A stretch of DNA of 15,533 nt from the NCBI GenBank assembly GCA_000697335.1, contig JNEM01008071.1, positions 1-15,533 of the forward strand. The letters run 5' to 3'. The DNA comes from Conidiobolus incongruus B7586 (taxonomy: Eukaryota; Entomophthoromycota; Entomophthoromycetes; Entomophthorales; Conidiobolaceae). The position numbers were made by a program, and so were the translations under genes. The notes under the pieces were generated by a model, which saw nothing but the letters and a program-made list of their open reading frames with translations, ran no database searches and was not told the origin of the DNA. Positions 9,854 to 15,533 of this stretch are shown one piece after another (position 1 is the first letter of the stretch; the number at the start of each line of letters is the position of its first letter).

Positions 9854-11002
9854 TTAAAGAGAAGTATCAGGTTTAAAATTAGGATTAGCGTTAAGAAGAG
9901 CGCAAACTTTAGCCATTCTTTCATAATTGTTTGCAACACCCTCAGGGTTCAAATTGTTCATTTGCATTAACTCACCTGAAATACGGTCGGGAATAGTTAA
10001 TTTGTTTTGACTCTCGTATTTGGAGTTAGTTCTTGCAGTGTACATTTCGGGAATTTCACTCATTGGAATAGCATCGATTTTTTCCCAAATAGTTTGGTTG
10101 TTGTTGCTATTAGACACTGAGGCCAATAATGGCGATTGTTCTAAAGCCTTCATAGTATTTCTGGATCCGTAGCGTTCATATCTATAACAATTTCCATCTG
10201 AGGTAGTGTCCATAACATCCTTGACCTTGGCGTTCATTCTCCATAAATCATCATTGAGGGTTGCGCCAAATCCATGATATTCGGTTAATCGTTTGGGATC
10301 TCTCATTTGCCATTCATACCAAATCTTATCAACCATAGTATGGTGCATCCAGAAGATAGGATCATTAGGAGTTACCATCTTATTCATATCACCCCAAATG
10401 TGAGAGATATTGTCATGAACAACAGCATGGGGATTGTATTCGAGAGCTTGACGGAATTCATGGAAGTTGTTGTTGCTACTAATCATACTCTCAATACTAT
10501 CCTTGGACCATACACTACCAGTGCGATTACCATAGCGGAAATCTCTTCTCAAACATCTTCTCTTAGGAATTCTTACGATCCATCCCTTTGCAACACCATT
10601 GGTAACACAGTGAGTTTTGGGTTCGCCATTACCACCCATAAATTTGTCAGAAAGAATAACACTCTTCTCTGGGGCCTGAGCATCGATGGACCAATCCCAA
10701 TAAGGCAATACCACCTTAGGATCGATTTTTTGCAATTCGATCTCATATTTTCTCAGGAATGCACGGTGCCAGGGTAAGAATCCAGCGACACCGTGGGCTT
10801 TCTTTCCAGATCCCAAGTGAGTGTCCACAAACCAGTCGTAAACATCGGCCTTTTGTTGAATTTTCTTGGTAGCTGTTAAGAATCGTTCTAATTCTTCGGG
10901 AGTCAATTGACGTAGTTCTTTTCTAGTATTGATAGTTGAACATTTTCCAACTACTAAATTAATTAATAAAGCTAAGCCAAGTCCGTATTGAATTAGTTGC
11001 AT
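9854..11002 (-). CDS. Secreted tyrosinase-family type-3 copper oxidase
   Basis: 382 residues, apparently intronless, with a signal peptide of about 19 residues (VVG|KC). CuA site: H62 (DTH), H70 (AHG) and H79 (PWHRAFLRKYE). CuB site: H192 and H196 (PHAVVH) and H221 in DPIFWMHHTMVD (214-225). PYWDW (100-104) and the YRY motif (273-275) near the end of the catalytic core are also typical. Enzymes of this family oxidise phenols or catechols to quinones, feeding melanin or cross-linking. N-glycosylation sequons at N159, N198 and N302 fit secretion. There is no cysteine two residues before H70, so no Cys-His thioether is expected, and no separate C-terminal lid domain. HisB1+1 is Ala193 and HisB2+1 is Asp197; lack of Asn at HisB1+1 suggests diphenolase rather than strong monophenolase activity, an inference. 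G+C is near 43% in the coding sequence sampled, far above its flanks. Confidence 0.95.
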   Translation of the reverse strand: MQLIQYGLGLALLINLVVGKCSTINTRKELRQLTPEELERFLTATKKIQQKADVYDWFVDTHLGSGKKAHGVAGFLPWHRAFLRKYEIELQKIDPKVVLPYWDWSIDAQAPEKSVILSDKFMGGNGEPKTHCVTNGVAKGWIVRIPKRRCLRRDFRYGNRTGSVWSKDSIESMISSNNNFHEFRQALEYNPHAVVHDNISHIWGDMNKMVTPNDPIFWMHHTMVDKIWYEWQMRDPKRLTEYHGFGATLNDDLWRMNAKVKDVMDTTSDGNCYRYERYGSRNTMKALEQSPLLASVSNSNNNQTIWEKIDAIPMSEIPEMYTARTNSKYESQNKLTIPDRISGELMQMNNLNPEGVANNYERMAKVCALLNANPNFKPDTSL

Positions 11003-11057
11003 ATTGATTTACTGGATATTATATTGAATGTTGAAATAAAACCAAGATCAGTTTAGT

Positions 11058-11066
11058 TTATATAGT
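11058..11066 (-). promoter_or_regulatory. TATA box of the tyrosinase gene
   Basis: On the minus strand this reads CTATATAAA, 56 nt before the ATG at 11002. Position and sequence match the TATA boxes of the other two secreted-protein genes in the window. Confidence 0.6.
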
Positions 11067-12317
11067 CAATAATTTTAACCATCTCTAATGCAAATTTCTA
11101 ATCAGATTATAAGATAATTAATTTCATCCGGTATCATCCTGTCAAGAATGAATCGGATGTTACAAAATAATTTTACAATATTTCGACTATTTAAGGAAAA
11201 TAATCATAATCACTTGATTAATCTTTAAATATTTCAATGTTTTGTGTACCATCAAATACCAGGATCTTGGATCACCAATATTTTTCATATATTTGTGTAA
11301 GCTATCAGATTTTCAATTATAATTCCCGATCAATAGCAATAATATTTCGAATAATTAATTGATATATGATAGAATTAATCATCATGGATCCATGAGCTCA
11401 GTCATTAATTATAATATGTAATATTTTATTCCATGAATATAAATTATGATAACTAAATAAAAGTAAGAACAGCTCCAGAATCATAGTCCCCCAAATTAGC
11501 ATTACTAATTCAATCATGGCAATCACATGAATAATACAATCCAGTTTTGCCAAATTTAATCCACTAAACAAGAATTAATTAGTTTACAAGGCAATTTGAA
11601 TTGTTCTCATAACATTAGATAATTTAATTTATCTTAATCTAAAATTAATTCGAATTTTTTACCCTTTGAATAGTTGCAATGGAATATTAAATAATATTGA
11701 TATATTTATGAATTGAGTATCAAGGCCTGATATCGAATATATATTTCATTTTCTTTGAATAAATAGATACAAAAAACAACTATAATTAGTGGGCATTTCA
11801 CAATCGATATTAACTTAGACAATATTAATGATTAAATTTGTTGTTAATATATTAAATTTGATTTTGTTTTAATATCAAATCAGTTAAAATTACCAATTTA
11901 GAGAGAAATAATGTGTTGATTGAATTTTATCTATTATTAATGTGGTAATTTCTAAATAAAGATAAAGAAATTGTTGATAATTTAATACTGTTAAGGTTTA
12001 TGGGTATATTTTGGTAATTAATATTTCCAATATATGTTCTCTAATATCTACAATGTTTATGTTTAATTTATTTTTGTAAAAGATTCATAATAATATATTC
12101 AATTAATCAGATTAATTGAATTTAACTAAGAAATTCATTCATCAATTGAATGTTTGAGCAGAATAGACAAATATTTAATATTTCTAATAGTTACATATAA
12201 TTTTTCATTACATATACACAATTGGGCTTATTTTGTATTATAATATTGTATGATTATATTATACAGTCCGATAGCAAATGGATATATTTCCATAATACAC
12301 CATCCAATATAGATTAA
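11067..12317. other. Intergenic region upstream of the tyrosinase gene
   Basis: About 1.2 kb without a convincing gene. It includes a CCG/CGG everted pair with 6-nt arms (11125-11130 and 11154-11159) and a 14-nt palindrome (11382-11395), both candidate control sites for the tyrosinase gene. A stop-free minus frame (11574-11401, 58 codons) encodes a hydrophobic, membrane-like peptide, but it has no early ATG and no recognised family. The rest is AT-rich with nothing identified. Confidence 0.5.
11382..11395. promoter_or_regulatory. 14-nt perfect palindrome, candidate protein-binding site
   Basis: TCATGGATCCATGA is its own reverse complement and overlaps a second palindrome, TGAGCTCA (11393-11400). 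It lies about 380 nt upstream of the tyrosinase ATG. Such a GC-containing symmetric site is unusual in this AT-rich DNA and could bind a dimeric regulator. No function can be shown from sequence. Confidence 0.35.
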
Positions 12318-12661
12318 ATAATGGCGAATTTTGTATTTCCTATTAAGAATTAAATATTAAACATTAAAAGATCACAATTCGCCTATCATTTAAACTAATC
12401 ATATTAAACCAAATTTTTAATTTACAAGTATTCCATCCATGCATTTACCAGTACCAGTTTAATTAGATCAATAACCTTCCTAAAGTGATTTAGCCTTCGG
12501 ACGATGAGTTTCAAATCCAATTATCACATTTTCCATTCATGTTTATTCATGATATCTCGCCAAGGATCCAATAAATTATTTCAACTATCAAAATTAGCTG
12601 GTGTTTTAATTATCTCGATCCAAAATTTTCTCATTCTAATTTGAGATAAATTCGCCATTAT
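12318..12661. repeat. 14-nt inverted repeat pair, possible small terminal-inverted-repeat element
   Basis: ATAATGGCGAATTT at 12318-12331 recurs inverted at 12648-12661. Seen from the TA dinucleotides inside both arms, the 338 bp between (12321-12658) would have ATGGCGAATTT termini flanked by TA, the layout of a Tc1/mariner-type MITE. A partial third copy, AATTCGCC, lies at 12376-12383. The alternative is that both arms are start-codon regions (ATG GCG AAT) of two related reading frames facing each other: the right arm starts the minus-strand locus at 12658, and the left arm starts a ten-codon plus frame. Similarity stops at the arm ends, so the element call is weak. Confidence 0.3.
12422..12658 (-). 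pseudogene. Small unidentified coding-like locus with a 48-nt intron, probably a decayed gene
   Basis: Starting at ATG 12658 on the minus strand the frame reads MANLSQIRMRKFW and, further on, NNLLDPWRDIMNKHEWK, rich in Trp, Asp and Pro and unlike chance AT-rich translation. A well-formed intron (12527-12480: GTGATA, a GGCTAAATC branch-like site, TTTAG), of the size seen in the Csm3 gene, keeps the frame open and leads to KVIDLIKLVLVNAWMEYL and a stop at 12424-12422. One in-frame TGA, at 12583-12581 in the first exon, interrupts it and could be a former Trp codon. The segment has more G+C than its surroundings. I do not recognise the family. It could be a decayed gene fragment, or a gene whose true exon structure I have misread. 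Confidence 0.4.
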
Positions 12662-13522
12662 GGATATTTTATGCAATATTTTAATTTCAAAAATTTTAAA
12701 TTAGTTAATCAAAAAGGGTGTGTGTTTGAGTTTTTGATTTAAATAAAAACATTATGATAGTTGTTGTGATATTATTAATAAAATTTGCGTTAATTTCTAT
12801 TTTTAACATTTAATTCATACTATCATTTTAGGTTATTCTGGTAATAGTCTTTTTAGCGAATTTACATACTTGTTTTAATAAATTTTTTAATAATTTCCTT
12901 TTTTGGAAATATTATATATACTAGTCTATTTTATAATATTTAATATTCATTACAAAGAAAATAATTTTTATAAACAGGGATATAAATAATTATTATGACT
13001 TAATTCACAATAATCTGAACATTGATAATAGCTTACAATTAATAATAATCTTTGTCAACAGTTCAAATTTCACATATAATCAATTTATGAATTATTGATA
13101 AATTTAGTGAAATAATTTGAATTGATAAATTACATCAAGTTAATATGATCTAACTTCAATAAAGCCCATATGAACAATATTTCATTGATTTATTTGGTTT
13201 TGAATTCAAACCTAAAGATCAAAATTGTGTGAAATTTCCAATTTTTGTTATTTGTCCAACTGAATGTTACCCGAGATATATAGATCAAAGAGACCAAATG
13301 ATGTTAATCCACGTGATAAACTTTTCAAATTTTTGTAAAATGATAGCTTTATCTTGTTAATATAATACGCCGGCATTAAACACGAAATATTCATCGAAAA
13401 ATTTACTTTAATAAATTTAATAGACTCTCGGAATGGATAAAACGTGTTTTGTACAACCTAAGTTACACATCCGAAGCATATTGTATTCAATTCAGTTTAC
13501 AAAATCGCATTAATTTCAACGC
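12662..13522. other. Intergenic region upstream of the cysteine-rich protein gene
   Basis: No certain gene. A 65-codon plus-strand open frame (13163-13360) without an early ATG translates to a plausible-looking peptide (for example FGFEFKPKDQN and CPTECYPRYIDQRD). It may be a leftover exon, but its length alone is not beyond chance. A CACGTG site lies at 13310-13315. The left half is AT-rich and featureless. Confidence 0.5.
13310..13315. promoter_or_regulatory. E-box-like CACGTG site
   Basis: The palindrome CACGTG, the usual target of bHLH factors, lies 264 nt upstream of the cysteine-rich protein ATG. It is a single six-base match, so only a candidate. Confidence 0.25.
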
Positions 13523-13530
13523 TATAAATA
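13523..13530 (+). promoter_or_regulatory. TATA box of the cysteine-rich secreted protein gene
   Basis: TATAAATA lies 43 nt before the ATG at 13574, giving a very short 5' leader. The same octamer serves the beta-trefoil-like gene at 6640. Confidence 0.6.
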
Positions 13531-13573
13531 CCTATTCAAGAAAGTCATTTAATCACTATAACTACAAATAATT

Positions 13574-13903
13574 ATGTATAAGTTTACAATTTTATCACTC
13601 CTTTCCCTTTTGAGTTTCGTGGCCTCCCAACAACAATGTCCTCCAAATACACCCAAGTCCTATGCTATTCGAGGAGCTTGGCAGCATAGATGGGTACGTT
13701 GTGAAAATGCTAATGAAGGTGAATGTCCTAAAAATCTCCCAGGGCCTTACAGAAAACATTCAAAGGATAACTGCCAGAAATATTTATCGGAATCGGGTGA
13801 TGATTATATCCTCGATTATTATGTCTGCGAATCTAAAGCCAAATTTGATGAATTAAGGCCTGTATTGGAAAGAAATGGATGGGTTTGTGAAATGAGTGAA
13901 TAA
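13574..13903 (+). CDS. Small secreted cysteine-rich protein, function unknown
   Basis: 109 residues with a clear signal peptide (about 1-18, cleavage VAS|QQ), leaving a mature protein of about 91 residues. It has six cysteines (C22, C43, C51, C67, C85 and C105), enough for three disulfides; the gaps are 20, 7, 15, 17 and 19 residues. Trp-rich spots (W36, W40, W103) and mixed charge suggest a compact extracellular fold. I do not recognise the family. Size, export and cysteine content fit the loose class of fungal small secreted or effector-like proteins, which is a description rather than a function. The gene appears intronless, has a close TATA box, and is flanked on the right by the AT desert. 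The start is the only ATG that gives the signal peptide. Confidence 0.85.
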   Translation: MYKFTILSLLSLLSFVASQQQCPPNTPKSYAIRGAWQHRWVRCENANEGECPKNLPGPYRKHSKDNCQKYLSESGDDYILDYYVCESKAKFDELRPVLERNGWVCEMSE

Positions 13904-13933
13904 TTGTTAATTACATCTCATAATTATAAATTT

Positions 13934-13958
13934 AATTGTAATTGATATAATTACAATT
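13934..13958 (+). repeat. Perfect 10-bp hairpin in the 3' flank
   Basis: AATTGTAATT (13934-13943), a five-base loop, then AATTACAATT (13949-13958). It begins 31 nt after the cysteine-rich gene's stop codon and may be part of its 3' UTR. Being AT-rich, the stem is weak, and no AATAAA is near it. Confidence 0.6.
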
Positions 13959-13959
13959 G

Positions 13960-15533
13960 ATTATGGTTTAATAATTTTTCTTCTGAATAATGATATTTTT
14001 GATTTAATAGCTATAAATTGTTTTTGGTCAATAACTATATATTATCATTATTATTTAGTTTTGAATTAATATCAAATATAACACAAAAGTTTTTCCTATT
14101 TCAAATCATATTTGTATAAATATAATTTGGCTTTAATATTCTATTATATATACTATAATTATTATGGCTTAAATGTCTATTTAATCAAGATGTTTAGTAA
14201 TTTTGACTCAATTAATTAAAACTTATATACCCATATTTAATTTCATATTTAAAATACATTCTATTGCTTTTATATATCCAAATATTATTTACATGTTGTT
14301 ACGGTTTTCTAGAGAATTTCAATATTACTCCAAATTATAAGTAATAGGGCTTTTTTAAGATCGAATTTTACTAATATTTATAATATATAATATACAGAAT
14401 ATTATATAATATTTAAATAATTCTTTATTATACTATTGTTAAACTTTTTCTTTCTAAATAACAATTATTTTTATTAAAGATTGAAATGGAATATTTGAAA
14501 GTTCAATATATTTGTAAAGTTCTAATTTTTTAAATATATTGTAACTGTCTAAAATTAATTTAAGCATATAGGTAGTAATTAAATAAATATAATAGATATA
14601 ATAGCTTTTCTTAATTATTTTTTATCAGAAAATATTTTTATCGTTTTGTTTATTTTATTCTAAAATACCATTATAATATTATTGTCATTTTCAAATCATA
14701 TTGCAAATTCTAAATAAAGATAATATAATTTAAAAAACTATATAAAACTTAATATTAATTGAAATCACTTTAAATATTAAATAAAAATAATAAATAATAT
14801 TTCAGCTAATTATAATAACTAATATTTATGAATAAACATGATATATATAATCATTAGAATTTGCCAAGAGGTTGTTTTACTTTAATATTTTGATTAATGT
14901 TTAATTAAGAGATTATTTATAAAAATTTATAATTTATTAATTAAAATAATTTATCATATTTTAATTCTTTAGTTATATTTTAATAAGTCTAATTTAGCTA
15001 TAGTTATTGTAGTTTTCTATATATATATATATTATGATAAAAGGTGTTTTTTATTTTTATAAAATAAATCAAGTCTTAATATTAATAAATACTATATTAT
15101 TAAATAAATAATATTTTGTATTTCAATATTTTTTAATCAATATAAAAGCAAAATTTATTAATCTATTCTCTTTTTCTTAATATATTTAAAATACTAACAA
15201 TACAAATTAATTATTAACAATATAAAATTTTAGATAGTTACTTTTATAATTTTAAAATATCTTTTAATTGATTATTAATTAAATTTACTCAATTTTTAAT
15301 CTTATAAGTTAATTATAGCACTATTATGTTTTAAAAGCTTAATGATTAAAATTTTATCAAATTAAATAATAGAAATTCAAAAATATATATATTTTAAGTA
15401 ATATTAAATCAAATAATTAAATATCCTATTTTAAATTTTTTTCGGATTTAAATTTTTAATAAATAAAATTAATTATTTTAGAAATATTGATATTTAATTA
15501 TAGGTATTAATAATAGGTATTTTTAATTTATAT
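13960..15533. other. AT-rich gene desert, right side
   Basis: The composition falls back to that of the left desert, frames close quickly and no gene was found. An (AT)n tract of 15 nt lies at 15018-15032. Translations gave no repeat family I could name. It may hold eroded mobile DNA like the left side, but I saw no proof. Confidence 0.6.

Noticed and set aside
10307-10777. 156-residue plus-strand open frame
   Set aside because: It lies entirely antisense to the copper-binding core of the tyrosinase gene and has no signal, domain or own promoter. It is open as a by-product of the coding sequence on the other strand.
11401-11574. 58-codon minus frame with a membrane-like hydrophobic stretch
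   Set aside because: No early ATG and no recognised family; AT-rich codons favour hydrophobic residues by chance.
12481-12530. Possible tRNA T-arm (TTCAAAT loop)
   Set aside because: The flanking bases do not form the T-stem, and no anticodon arm or acceptor stem could be found around it.
13662-13856. 64-residue plus-strand frame within the cysteine-rich gene
   Set aside because: Out-of-frame shadow; the overlapping frame has the signal peptide and patterned cysteines.

Overview
The window looks like nuclear DNA of an AT-rich, early-diverging fungus. Reasons: roughly 45-nt GT-AG introns, a fungal-type tyrosinase, a fork-protection protein of the Csm3/Swi3/TIPIN family, small secreted proteins, and genes standing as islands of higher GC in extremely AT-rich DNA. 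An Entomophthorales (Conidiobolus-like) origin fits the composition and the secreted tyrosinase, but that placement is an inference, not something the sequence proves.

Layout. Positions 1 to about 6100 are an AT desert with almost no open frames. Short conceptual translations inside it match, in the right order, parts of a Ty3/Gypsy pol (RT/RNase H junction near 4640-4760, integrase core near 5450-5740). A separate, less eroded Gypsy piece lies at about 6140-6475, beyond a 31-nt (AT)n tract. So part of the desert is a retrotransposon graveyard. The gene island follows: a secreted, cysteine-free beta-trefoil-like protein (6713-7195, +), a four-exon Csm3/Swi3/TIPIN gene (7455-8353, +), a secreted type-3 copper protein of the tyrosinase family (9854-11002, -), a small coding-like locus with a 48-nt intron and one interruption (12658-12422, -), and a six-cysteine small secreted protein (13574-13903, +). 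From about 13960 to the end the AT desert resumes.

How the genes relate. Csm3 is a housekeeping nuclear replication-checkpoint factor. The other three intact genes carry signal peptides, appear intronless, and each has a TATA box 40-75 nt upstream of its ATG. They look like individually regulated secretome genes (pigment or quinone chemistry, a lectin- or inhibitor-like trefoil, an effector-like cysteine-rich protein) on the edge of repeat-rich AT DNA. No operon, CRISPR array, rRNA or tRNA was recognised. The least obvious gene here is Csm3, which is invisible unless its three tiny introns are removed.
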